A DNA stretch of 64,000 bases from Hofstenia miamia. Taxonomy: Eukaryota; Xenacoelomorpha; Acoela; Hofsteniidae. The position numbers were made by a program, and so were the translations under genes. Below the pieces are notes generated by a model. The model was not told where the DNA came from, did not search any database, and saw only the letters and a program-made list of their open reading frames with translations. The stretch lies in NCBI GenBank assembly GCA_900660155.1, contig CABFPE010000174.1:217731-281730 (forward strand), read 5' to 3'. The first letter of the stretch is position 1. The number at the start of each line of letters is the position of its first letter. This document shows, in pieces, positions 50,839 through 62,470 of this stretch.

Positions 50839-51920
50839 AATATTGGAGAACTCTTCTGCCGCATTTGCTAAATGCTATTTTATGAATAAGATGATTTTAA
50901 GTGATACTATGCACTGAAGAAAATTTAAAAAAAACTTTAAACTAATCAACAGCAAATTGTGTTGTACCGAACAGGTGTGACTAGAATTTTCATTTTGGGA
51001 GCCCGTGTAAGGGGTGGCACTTAAATCTAATTTTTTTGTACTAAAGGTTATTTCATGTTGGATAGTAACTAGCTATATATTACCACCAGACAGACAGAGA
51101 CAGCCATCATGCCAAAGGGCCTGAGAACATTGAATCATATTTTTATTACAAACTAACAAAATTGGTTATTTATAAATAAATAAGTGCCCTTTAAAAAATT
51201 AAAAAAATAACTTATTGCAATAAGTGAACATATTTTTAAATACAACTCCTGAACTAGTGTGCGCTGCCTAAACAATACAAAAATAGTAGGTTTTGCAGAG
51301 TTGCAAGCGTGCCTGATTTCGAGACAACACCGGCCTGTCAGGAATCCGCCTTCACATTTAATTCATGCTTTTTCATCCTATTGTAAGCCCACCTTTACGA
51401 TTTTTGCCAAAACATTTTTGATTTTTCGATGTGTAGACTAAAGTTAGGTATGCTATAAACTTATTATAAAACTATATACGGGAAATGAGAAAACATAAAT
51501 TGAGTTTTAGTGGAACATATAGTACTAATGCAAGTTATAAATATTATTTTTCACCATATTGTTTACAAGGTATACAGCAGCATTCACTTCATTTGGTTTG
51601 ACTTGCTTGCACTGTTGATTGGTTCTACTCAGAAGTAAAACGAGCCGATCCGTGCTGAAAAATTTCGGCTCGTTGACACTGTAATTGATTGATTTTCCAC
51701 TCCACACAAGAGTGTCATAGACTGCAAATTACCTAGCAAAATACAAAATTGTGAGCATCAGGGCTTTAATTATTTAACAAATTTTGAGCACAGCACGGCC
51801 AGGGGTGTTAAAAAATTAAGTGCACTATATTTTTGTTTAAATTATTCAAAAATTGAAAAGTACACTTTCCAATTTTAAAAAATAACTTATTGCAATAAGT
51901 GCACTTATTTTTCACTATTC

Positions 51921-52568
51921 ATGTACATCAGTGTTGCAACCGGCCCGTAATTATATTGTCCCGACCCAACCCGGCCCATGTATTTTTAAACCCGGCCCGT
52001 GACGCTTTTATATTTCAACCATAGAAGTAAAAAAAACAATGTTCAAAAAAATTTAATACCGGCTTTCGCCGCTGAGTTTAAAAGTTCTATTTGATTGACA
52101 TGTTCAGGATCCAGTCTGTTTCGTTTTTCTGTGGAGAATTTTGCCAGCGTCTGAAAAATCTCGTTCGCTTTGTACAGACCCACCTTGAATGGGAAGTATC
52201 TGACGGACTATTTTTAATAATTGGGGAAAAGTGCTATGGTATTGGCGCCAAAACACAAGTGGGATTCCTAGATCATCTGAACAGATTAGGGGTGATCTTT
52301 AAACCACAATTTCATTTTTTAATTCTTCATCGGCTGCTAATACTGTAGTTTACTGTCCTGCATCAAAAAAATCACTGAATACATCTTCTTCCTCGTAATT
52401 TGTTATTTGGATAACCTCGCAACATCTGGCAAATTCAACCCCCGTCAGGTTTCAACTATTGGTGAAAACGATAATTAGGCCAATTAAAATCACACATTCG
52501 GGCCCAGCCCGTCCCGTCCAAGCACGGGCCGTACAAAAGCCCGGCCAGGTTGTAACACTGATGTACAT
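51921..52568. mobile_element. hAT element (inner, nested) with exact 8-bp TSD and transposase remnant
   Basis: A 632-bp element (51929-52560) flanked by the exact 8-bp repeat ATGTACAT (51921-51928, 52561-52568). Its ends are CAGTGTTGCAACCGGCCCG (left) and CAGTGTTACAACCTGGCCG (right, complement). It is rich in GGCCCG words near both ends and carries the decayed C-terminus of a hAT transposase on the minus strand. It sits inside the left part of the hAT element at 51800-53173, so it inserted later. Confidence 0.9.
52087..52278 (-). pseudogene. hAT transposase C-terminal dimerisation-domain remnant
   Basis: In one minus-strand frame the translation runs IPLVFWRQYHSTFPQLLKI and then SVQSERDFSDAGKIL, the hallmark of the hAT C-terminal dimerisation domain (family pattern P-L-x-W-W ... 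SERxFSxAGxI). After that the frame hits a stop. A one-base shift picks up KRNRLDPEHVNQI, the usual next family block (K-R-N-R-L-x-P-E-x-V), so there is a frameshift here. Only this end of the protein remains; the element is not autonomous. Confidence 0.85.
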
Positions 52569-53181
52569 GCGTATACATACGTATATAATAGTAATAATGG
52601 AATGAAAAATTATGGAAAATTTAATACGATCCTGTTTTCAAGAACAAACAAAACATTTCAAACTATAACAAAAATAACAGAATACAATTCATGTAATCCA
52701 AGAAAATGTATTTATATCCTTTAGAATGTAATGCTAATAAAGTTTGATTCGACTGTAACGCTGATATTGGTCCTTAAGAAGAAAGTTATTCCTCAAACTT
52801 TGGAGGGCAGCATGTAATACATGATTCTCCAAATTTGTGTAGTCAGTTTTTTGATTTTGTCTGCGGTTAACGCCAAATCGACATTTGAAAATGCTAGGCT
52901 AGACATTGGTAAAATAGTAGTTAACCATTGATTTATTGAAGAACTTCCTTGCTTGAGACAATCATTTAGTCTTTTCAAAAATTAAAGCCATTTGAAATGA
53001 CTTCCCGCGGTCGCAAAATTGAAATTTCACGTCATTAAAATTCCTTTAATTGAAGTTTTTAAATTTTATCTATTTTGCTAAAGAATAAGTGTAAAAATAA
53101 GTATACTATTAATTTAGTCAAAATTAAACTTATTTCACTTATTTTTCAAGCGCTTAATTTTTTAACAGCCCTGAGCACGAG

Positions 53182-54338
53182 ATGGCACAGTTAACGAAGG
53201 CTAAATATTAAGCAAGGTACGGCATGATCACTGCACGGGAGAGCTGGGTTCTCCACCTCCCCCTTAAACTCGTGCCTGTTATCGAACAGCGAAATGAAAC
53301 TGTCACTTTCATTACGCAGTTGCAAGCACGAAGCCATTTACATGTTTAAAGACCGTAATTTTATCATAATTAATTTTTGCTTAAAATTTAAAATGAGTAT
53401 GTGTTCAGAGGGTACTTCTATTATGTGACTATTTTAAATTAATTCTTCAATCAACTACGATCAATCGTAAAAAAACTGAAAACGAAAGCAAAGTTTTCAA
53501 TAAGTCCATTGATATTTCAGTCAACCCTGGATAAAATAATCCGCAAATGGTTCCGAAAAGATAAATTCTTTGATCATTAAAAGTGGGAGGATTTTCCCGC
53601 AAATATAAATTAAAATAAATGAAATAATCAAGCCGGAAACAATTCGTTGGCAATAGAAAGTAAAAACATTGACATAGAGTGAGACTCGACAATTTTGCGG
53701 GAAATAATTAAGCATGATTGGCTCGTTTTTACGACAATAACAGTTTAGGGAAAAATTAATCAAAATATCACTTAGTTAATTCCTTCCACTCACGACAAAA
53801 CTTGCGACGGGATTTGATTGGTCGGAGTAGATTGAAAAGCAATTGGTTTGACTGGACTGAAATTACGCCTTCAATCAATTAAAGAATATTATGTTTTTTA
53901 CACAACAATAGCAGGATGGTTGCTAGTATTTATAGATGCCCATTGGGGATAGTGTACAGGAAAACAATTAACCGAAATAATAAGAAACAATACATTTCAA
54001 AAAAGAAAATTGATGTGAAACGTTTATCCATCACCCAGAATAATAGAGCTTACAAAGAAACTATAGAGAGATAAACAGAGAATCACAACTGCGCTCTTTC
54101 ACAATGCCTGCATGCAACATTTCTATTTTAACATGTCCAATGGAATAAAACTCCATAGTATATTCATAAATTATTTATATTTTCATGTTTCCACACGTAC
54201 AAACAACACAACTACTAAATTTCGTTCTTGAATAATTTCAATTACATAAAAAAGTCCCCAAAAGGGGGACTAGTGATGAAGACCTCCAATCACTAAGCCT
54301 AGTAATCAATAGATATAAGTGTGGATGTTGATTATGCT
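53182..54338. other. Intergenic sequence with a GC-richer patch
   Basis: 53780-53890 is a mixed-composition patch with an inverted CCAAT (gattggtcgg) and TCAATCAATTA, a weak enhancer candidate. A 6-bp-stem hairpin GTCCCC-aaaag-GGGGAC lies near 54254-54270. No gene was recognised. Confidence 0.4.
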
Positions 54339-54702
54339 CAGTGTTGGAACAATGCCGTGCTTTATTTCGTGCCGGGCTGTGGCCATTTTTGCAGAAATTT
54401 TAGCGACCGTACCGTGTTCGTGCCCACATTAAAATACACATAAAATATTTGATTTTCTAAATCTATCAATTTGCACATTAAAATTTTGTTATACTATTGA
54501 AAAAATTCGCCTCCAATAAAATTCATTCATACAGGCTTAATCTAGGATGCATTTTACATTCAACGAATAAATAATAGATTGTCGTGCCGCGCTGGGCTCG
54601 TGCTTGAATTTTTTAAAAATTCGTGCCGTGTCGTGTTAGTGCCTAACTGCGTCTTTTCGTGATGTGATCGTGAAGATAAATCAAGGCACGGTTCCAACAC
54701 TG
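54339..54702. mobile_element. hAT-type MITE
   Basis: A 364-bp element with ends CAGTGTTGGAACAATGCCG (left) and CAGTGTTGGAACCGTGCCT (right, complement), 16 of 19 matching. The flanking 8-mers ATTATGCT and CTTATGAA share the core TTATG, so any target-site duplication is decayed. The interior repeats cgtgcc/ggcacg words. A related copy is at 50581-50838. Confidence 0.75.
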
Positions 54703-57399
54703 CTTATGAAATTCAACGCAACAAAAATAAATAAATTCCTAACTGTCTGTTTCCCACAATATTATTTTCATAATATTCAACGAAATGAAGAAATTTTCAA
54801 TTGTATTAAACAACGGCAAGATGTTTTCTTGCACATGCCATCTTGTCCAATTTACTCGAAATCAGGAGTATGAAAAACTTTTGCAAACACAGTTTTCGAT
54901 GAGCTACTGAATAGACTTGAATAAAAGTTGCTAGTTATTTATTGTGAAATGTAGAAACCTATGTAAACACTGGACATGCCAAAGCAATCTGGCCAAAATG
55001 AGAAGAGTTTTAAAGGCTAAAAATTAATTCTAATTTTATGTGAATTTATTGTTTGATTCAATACAAATATTGGCACTCTGAAGGAAAGCTCTCTTTCAAC
55101 ATCGAGTACATATTGTACATGTCAACTCCCTCTTTTTAACAAAGATAAACATACCATAGGTGATTTTTATTTATATATTATAAACGATAAATGCTATCAA
55201 AAAATAGGAAGTTACTTATATTTCCATTAAACAAATGAATACTAATATCTAAAATAGCCCCGATCATTAAACCCTACCGATAAAAAAATAGGAGTCAGAT
55301 AGTTAAATGAATTGCATTATGCAATTTTCAGTACAAAATCAAATTGAAATGAAACACAAAAGATTCAAGAAAACAAAGGCTACGTTGAAATTTTATTAAA
55401 ACAATGGATTCTATGTATCTAGATAATGTATTATATTTAAAGAAAAAGACTTCCCACAGTTATTACCAAGAAACTGCAAATTTTCAGGAATGGAATATTT
55501 AGATATCATGATTTTTAAATACACCATGGAAAAAATTTATGAGTACAACTCAAGGCGATACCAAATCGGTATCGCCTTGGTACAACTTTACCAACTCGAA
55601 TTATTCTTTAAACCTGAGAAGAAAAAGAAGTAGTTTTTAGCATGTGTAAATGAATGACAACTGTAAACATTAATCGAATTAATAAACGAATGCGAGTGCT
55701 GGTTTTGACGATCAATATCATAGTATAAATTTTATAATTAGGTTCAACAAAAGCGCCGCATTGTCGTCAGCATGCCAGTATAAAATAAATTCATACTTTC
55801 GACCTTGGCAGCTCTCACGTATTTTCATTTGAAATCGAAGACGGAGGTCGACATTTTGAAACATGAAAATTAAAATCGAAGGTGAAATGGAAAACGTCGC
55901 ATTTTGCAGATTTGTTCTTTTCATATGAAACCGAGCAAAACACCAACTCAATTCCACAAATGCTTCCGTTCATCAAAATAAGGTGTGAGCTTAGAGTTTA
56001 TGGCGTCTTATAAAGATTATTAGAAATTAATAATTAAATCACCTCTAACATCCCAAACGTCTTCCGTCGTAGCCTTGTTTTCAATAGCGACATTTAGACT
56101 AAGCCGGGCTCAATATTGATCAAGCAAGATTTTATGAAAATAGGGCCGCGAGTGGGAGCATAAACAGCTAATTTCAAAACCGTTGTCTACCATTTATATA
56201 AATCAGGCCGGGCTTGGCACATGATTATTGGAAACCCCTGATTAATGTGTGACTTAAATCAAATACACTACCTGTGCATAATCAAGGTTATCACTAGAAG
56301 TTTGAAGTTTTTAAAATACTTGTAGTTTACAAATAGTTCAAAACTTCATGTTGATTGCGCAATTAGTATTGATCAATTTATATTCTGCATAGTTGATACA
56401 TTTAAAAAGATTAGACCGAGTGAGAGTTTACCATGTAGATATAAAAAGGAAGATATCAGAAAGAACGATTTCTTTAATATATAGATATCTGCTCAGTGAT
56501 AAAAAAGAATTCAACCTACTTTAAAACAATTCATGAATATCAACATGAAACATTACCATGAACTCAATTGATTCAATTATGATTTAGTACTATATCATAT
56601 TTATTTTATATCATAATAATTATGATTAGTACTATAGTGATTTATGTTCCTATTAAATGCAGATTTATTAGTTGTTTTTTGTCTTGGGCTGCAATCAATA
56701 TGAATATCTTTTTACAAAAAAACTCGATGAGTATAGAAATTGCCTACGATTACGAATAATATAGTAGTCAAGACAACGATTTTTTCATTTGTGAACGATT
56801 AATGATAACCTCTGTTGTTGATTGTAGAAATAATTATATATTTCAAGTATCAGGCTTAAAACAAAAGTTAAAATAACATTCTTTGAAAACTTTGGACACT
56901 ATTGTATTGGTTCTTTGTCTATTTATTCTAGTTGCAATGATTGTAGAAAGTCTAAATTTAAACTGAACACGGAAGAGCACCTAAGCATCAGCTGGAGTTG
57001 GAACAAAGGGGACCAAATAAGGTTTTAACAGAATAGCAGCTTATTAAAGCAAAATTAGAAAAGATGTTATTATACTTCCACAGACTTATCTGGGAATCCA
57101 ACGCTGGCATGACTTTTTATTACTAAATGTTAATAAAATACAGTGAAGACTGTGCAGTAAATTTTAAATGATTCCTCGATCATTTAACCTGCTCTAGTGT
57201 ATCGAACAATAGGAATTAAAAAAGAAACAATGCAATGCTGTTTTTAATTCATTTAATTTGCAGTAATCATTTTTATTTGCGCTTATAATTAGATTTGCAC
57301 GCGAAACAAAAATAATAAATTTGCGTAAGCAATTTTATAAATGAGCAAAAGAATAGAAATTATCCTGGGAATAGTGATAGTGTGGATTCTTAATCTACA
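54703..57399. other. Gene-poor intergenic sequence
   Basis: AT-rich. It contains the 29-bp inverted repeat at 55551-55579 (listed separately) and two GCCGGGCT words at about 56104 and 56206. No gene was recognised. Confidence 0.5.
55543..55587. mobile_element. 29-bp perfect inverted repeat between exact 8-bp direct repeats
   Basis: The core (55551-55579) is CAAGGCGATACC, a 5-base loop AAATC, then GGTATCGCCTTG: twelve perfectly paired bases. It is bounded on both sides, with no spacer, by the exact 8-mer GTACAACT (55543-55550, 55580-55587). This is the layout of a hAT-like insertion reduced to its terminal inverted repeats. A chance palindrome is very unlikely; a structured regulatory site is an alternative. 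Confidence 0.6.
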
Positions 57400-57650
57400 A
57401 TCGTGTGTTCCTAATGCAATTAGCAGCAGAAATTGATGCAAGCGGAAGTGCGTCTAATTGACAGGAGGGAAAGTTCATTTAGCCGAATCACTCCCGCAAG
57501 CACATTAAGCAGAGGACGCCAGCCTATCAGCGTTAACCGTCATTTTGTCTGCGAATTGGACAAAAATTAGACGGCAACTGGGAGTCGAGGGTGCCGACAA
57601 GACGCGCTAACTGCGAATAAGACGAGGGAGAACAAAAGAGCCCAGCTAAA
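57400..57650. promoter_or_regulatory. Candidate conserved non-coding element upstream of the zinc-finger gene
   Basis: A clearly GC-richer, non-repetitive stretch in AT-rich intergenic DNA, with repeated AATTAG/CTAATTG-type cores (gcgtctaattgac, aaattagacggcaac) and CpG words. It has no usable open frame. It resembles the intronic islands of the neighbouring gene in texture; regulatory function is inferred. Confidence 0.25.
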
Positions 57651-60600
57651 AAGCTAATCATAGTTGAAGATTAAATACACGTAATGCATTAGTGTTTTTC
57701 AATATCACAGCATACTAAGTAAACCTCCTTTGAAATGAGTGTGGAGTCGTTGTACGATTATAATTAATCCATCTTCCCTTGAAACAATGCCACTCAGAGA
57801 TTACATAAATTGTATTCAACAAGATAATTGATCGATGAATTATACACGTGTTTCGCACATCTTCACACCTACCCGTATGAGTACCAAAAGCGGAAACCAC
57901 TAAACCAAATAGTAGAGTGAAAGGGGTCATACAGTAGTGGGAAGGGTTGGGAAAATTTTTCAACCAGGTTGGAACTAAAACTAACAAGTAATATACATAA
58001 AATACGAAATACGAATTTAAGACAGGCTTACCTTCTATGGATAGATTTTTCAGAAATATATATATATATATATATATGATTTGAAAGTTTTTCAGCATGT
58101 CGATTTTCATTTTGGCGGTCGGTCAAGAATATTGAACTGGAATTAAAAAAGATTGCGCTTTCCTTAAAATAATGAGGGGATCAGTATTGTTTTTGAGCAT
58201 TATCTTTACGTTTCCCTGCTTGATGGCGATATGTGTCAAGAAATCCAAACTTTAGTTTTTTAAGCAGGTGAAGCACAATTCAGTTAAAGTTTGGGGCTAA
58301 AATGACCTTTTCAAGTATTTGCAAGATAGAAATCAATAAGGTTCCGTGACTTCTCAATATAACGCAGAAAAATATATTTACAGAAGACATCAATAGGGTG
58401 TGAAGAATTATCCAAAAAGGGATATGAGAAAATCATGTACGTGCTACGACTTTTATTAAATACACAAAGATAATTGAAGGAAACATTTTACAATGTATGC
58501 GAGATAGTTACATTTTGCAACAAGTGTAGACACTATGTCATATATTTTCCTTACATATGTTTAATTGTAGAATTAAACTATAAATGAGGAATACTCAAAT
58601 TTTGCAAATATTAATCCATTCAACAATTCCTGTTCAATATTCAAAAAGTGTTGTGAAATTGACCACTTACTTTTCAATTATTTATAGATGTTTTGTTAAG
58701 TAAAAGCAATCTTGTGGTAAACCCAGTTAAAATCTAATTTAATTAAACTATTAAACCACAATTACCTAATTACAACACTTTTGATAGGGCTATATATACG
58801 AGTAGGATTGGGGACTGAATATATTTACTAATTTCAGTTAAAGTTACAGGAGTATTGAGTTCTGAATCAACGCGTTCATAGTATGATGATGTCGAGTTGT
58901 ATGAAATAAATACGATCTGGTTAGGCATGGATAGTCTGCATTGTTGCTCGCGCTTTGATAAATTTATCAGAATTACATAAATTTTTTCTTTATTTTTCAG
59001 AATTTTGTTTAATGGCACTACTACCTGCTAGAACTCTTGAACATGATGTATAACACCTTGATTATGAAACCAAATTAATATATAAGAAAGAAAATATTGA
59101 TTAGTAAAAATATAGGCACATATTTTGCTAAAGTACTTAAAGTATGGTTGCGAGAGGCTCATAATATTTTGACCCAGTCCAACTCAACCCCAAATTTCAC
59201 AAAAACTTACCCAACCCAATCCAAACAGATGCTTTCAAAATCTGTTCCAACTCATCCTGACCTAACCCAATCATAGTAAATTTAAGGTTTCTTCAAGAAA
59301 CCAGACTTAAACTTGAGGTTAAACTTCCCAAAATTTTTGCTACTGTTAGCCCCACTTCATACTACGGCAATTTATTTCTTAAGGAATTCATGATATATCT
59401 TAAGTTAAACAATGAATCTCATATTATACAAATATTAATTGTAATTCTTGACGTTCCCGACACATTTTTTAGAAAAAATTGCGTTACGCAACCCCACCAT
59501 TTGCAACCCAACCCACAACCATCAAATCTTGTTCAACCCTAGTCAGCACAGGGATTGATGCAAACACTAGCAGTCCTCACTGAAACAAATACAATTGTGA
59601 TTAGGAGTAAATATTTCGCGATATTATAGCAATAACAAATTCGATAACAGTGAATTATTTGATAAAATTGTAGCAGGTGTGACACGGGGAGGTTTTCGCA
59701 AAGGAAGTAAAAAATCGGCATATTTAAAGGTTTTAGTCAAAATTTCAAGTCATAAGAACATGGCAAAGATTAAATTCCGAAAAAATGAAAATAGTCACAA
59801 CCCTAATATATAGAATCGCAAATCCAAAAAAGTTAAAAGTCCTTACAAGAAATGCAAACTTTTCAATATAGGCTCAATATGAAAAGCATGTTAAAAAGTT
59901 CTTGTAAGATCTTACGTAGTTTTCCAACCAAATTCCCTAGTGGTACTCTATCTTAAAAAATCCTGTAAATTACGCTACTTAGTCCATTACTTACAACTAC
60001 CGAGTTTCTAAGACAAAAATTTTAACATAAATGACTCAATTTCAACACAAATTTCAACTAATTTGAAACCACAATTACTTGGAGTACCACTGGTGGACCC
60101 TTTCATGAAAAATAAAACCACAAACAAAGAATAGTGTAAGAGTAAACACTACAAAGCAATTCGAAAATATGTTACTTTACTTTCGCGGAGAAAATTAAAA
60201 TCGAAAAATTTCATCCACTATTGATGAATAAACTATGTTTAAGTCTAACATTTTACTCTCGCAATATTTCAAACACATTTTGAAATTTTTTTTTGGGTTC
60301 CTGCAAAAGATTTGTGTTTGGGAGAGCAAGAAATGCACCGATTGCCACTATAAATTCAGACGTTAGATCAACTACATAATAGTTTTATGGTAAAAACTGC
60401 AGAAAATTAAATTGTAATTAATTGGAAAGGTAAAAATCAATTATAAATTAATTGACACAAGCGAAAATGAAATTCCAATTAATTGTAATTGCTGAAGAAT
60501 AGCAAACAATTTACTGCAAAAAATTGCGATTAATGCAATGGCAATTAATTTTTGACCTGCCTTGTTTGTCTGTCTTCGGAATAAGATTTTTCAAAAAAAT

Positions 60601-61081
60601 TTACTGCAAGTTTCCATTGATATACAATACGTCTGCACATAAAATTTCGCACATTTTTTGAGACGTTCCTATGCTTCTCTATCAGTTGAGTTGCCATTGA
60701 GCGCTAAGTTTCGGCATCCTCAATTCAGAAAAGGAGCCTTAGAAAAATTTCGAATGAATGCTACCAAAAATGTCTGAATTTGAATACATAATACATAGAA
60801 TCTAGCAACATTTTGCATTGATTTTCAGTTTAAAAATTTTTGTTTCGGCTAAGAAAAATGGTCAGTTTCAGTTGCAGCTATTATTGATTCAGTTCAGTTA
60901 GCTACACTATCCGGGCGCATATCCCAAAATAATCGGAACAGCTTCCTGTGTGAAAATCCTGAATTAGTTCAGGTATTCGTCGCTAAATTCTACTTGAGGC
61001 AAATCTAAGGGATAAATGTGCTAAGTAGTTTTATCGTGGAAATACGTATTTCTTTGAGTTGCATTTGCTTTGAAGTGATCC
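57651..61081. other. Gene-poor intergenic sequence with repeat debris
   Basis: It contains a (TA)n tract at 58056-58078, CCCAACCC-rich patches at about 59175-59275 and 59485-59545 (probably transposon debris), and an AATTAATTG-rich block at 60405-60555. No gene was recognised. Confidence 0.5.
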
Positions 61082-61470
61082 ATGTCTTCCCTTCGACTAT
61101 CTACGATGCCTACAATTAAAGAGCAAAGTGCTGTGCAATTCTAAAAACACGCAAGTCGAAACCGTTAAAGTGATTCAGACAGCTTATACAAGGCTGTTGT
61201 CATGAGTAAAACACAAGTTTACGATTGGCTTGCCGGTTCAAGAATTGGCATTTGTTGATGGAAGATCGTCGTCATTCAGGGCGACCGGCACCGAACAATT
61301 GATGAACTCGTTGAAAAGAATGGCATGTCCTGGAACTCAGGTCAACGAATTTTGAGTAAAAAACTAGGAATGAAAAAAGTTGCTACGTAGTTTAATTTCG
61401 GAATTTCGCAATGAATCGATATCTATAGAGTAAGGAGAAGAACAGTTGGAAGTTGATCCAAAATTTCTTT
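61082..61470 (+). pseudogene. Decayed mariner-like transposase, N-terminal part
   Basis: There is no single open frame, but neighbouring plus-strand frames give collinear mariner N-terminal (HTH_48-type) pieces in order: KEQSAVQF, then VETVKVIQTAYT, then SKTQVYDWLA, then MEDRRHSGRPAP (family pattern EDDxRxGRP), then RTIDELVEK, and RILSKKLGMKKVAT (family pattern R-I-L-x-x-x-LGMRKV). Several frameshifts and stops make it non-functional. The catalytic domain was not recognised downstream and no terminal repeats were found. Identification is from pattern order only. Confidence 0.65.
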
Positions 61471-62131
61471 CAACCAGTCTGTAGTTCAACACGATTACAC
61501 ACATATTGCAGCACAAATTTATATACTGATGATGGCGACAAACGAAGAATGTCAGAAATTGTGAAAATGATTTCTAAAACTATGATAGGATGAAATCTGC
61601 AAAAAATAAAAACGATGTAACATCCATGTAATATTTACTAGAGTTCAAATTAATAAAATAATTTAATTGGTTTTTTGAATAGCATCTGCAAAAGTAGGAG
61701 ATTTTTTTAATTAACTCGTTAGTATATTGCAAAATATACTAGTATTTTCTTCTCACATAGCTAACCTACCTCAGGGACTATTTAAGTATGTAAAATTATA
61801 AATGCCTTTCAATGAAAAATCGCATAAATGAGTAAACTAACAAGTTTTTCACATACCTAAGTTGTGATCAGAAACTAAAAATGTATGGAAGCAACAACTA
61901 ATGTCCACAATTTTCTATCGATAGTCTACCCAAGCTAACCTTGCGCAAAGTGAGATGTCAATGCGCGGCTACAAGGGTTCGTGACTGAGTGAAATTCTAA
62001 AGCTTAAATAAAAGGCCTATTAGCTGATGCTTTCGGATTTTAAAAATTATTAATTCGTGAGTTACGAGCCTTTTGTTGTTTGGGATTCAAGGGGATGTTC
62101 CAGAGGCGTATCTACTGGGGGGTGGGGGAGT
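61471..62131. other. Intergenic sequence between mariner relic and repeat unit
   Basis: AT-rich. At 62101-62135 a CAGAGGCGTATCTACTGG end with G-runs resembles the terminal motif of several MITE-like ends in this window. No gene was recognised. Confidence 0.45.
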
Positions 62132-62168
62132 ATTAACATATTTAATACTAATTAATAATTTTATATTA

Positions 62169-62205
<37 letters not shown>

Positions 62206-62391
62206 AATGAATAATATCTTATCCACAAAGTATATTTTCGTGAATAAAGGAGACGAGACGCATTTCGACTTTTCAACATCTCTGTTCACGCTTCTCTTTT
62301 ACTAAGAAAGCCCACTGTAAACCAAAATAGAATTTTAGCATTAAAGAATTGATTATTAACATATTTAATACTAATTAATAATTTTATATTA

Positions 62392-62466
<75 letters not shown>

Positions 62467-62470
62467 GATT
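62132..62470. repeat. Microsatellite-bearing repeat unit, about 1.5 tandem copies
   Basis: A unit of about 220 bp begins near aatgaataatatcttatcc (62206) and ends in tattaacatatttaatac, taattttatattaa and (CA)n(TA)n (about 62390-62460). The same unit end, including (CA)n(TA)n, also precedes it at 62132-62205. A third copy starts at 63800. The unit has no long open frame. Confidence 0.85.

Larger units (their letters stand above)
51792..53181. mobile_element. hAT-type element (outer) carrying a second hAT insertion
   Basis: The ends at 51800 and 53173 are strong inverted repeats: CAGGGGTGTTAAAAAATTAA (left) and CAGGGCTGTTAAAAAATTAA (right, complement), 19 of 20 matching. The flanking 8-mers AGCACGGC (51792-51799) and AGCACGAG (53174-53181) agree at 6 of 8 positions, consistent with a decayed 8-bp target-site duplication. 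Without the inner element the length is about 0.74 kb. A minus-strand frame at 52793-52978 (61 codons) lies inside, but I do not recognise it. A fragment sharing its sub-terminal taacttattgcaataagtg word occurs near 51205-51228. Confidence 0.8.
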
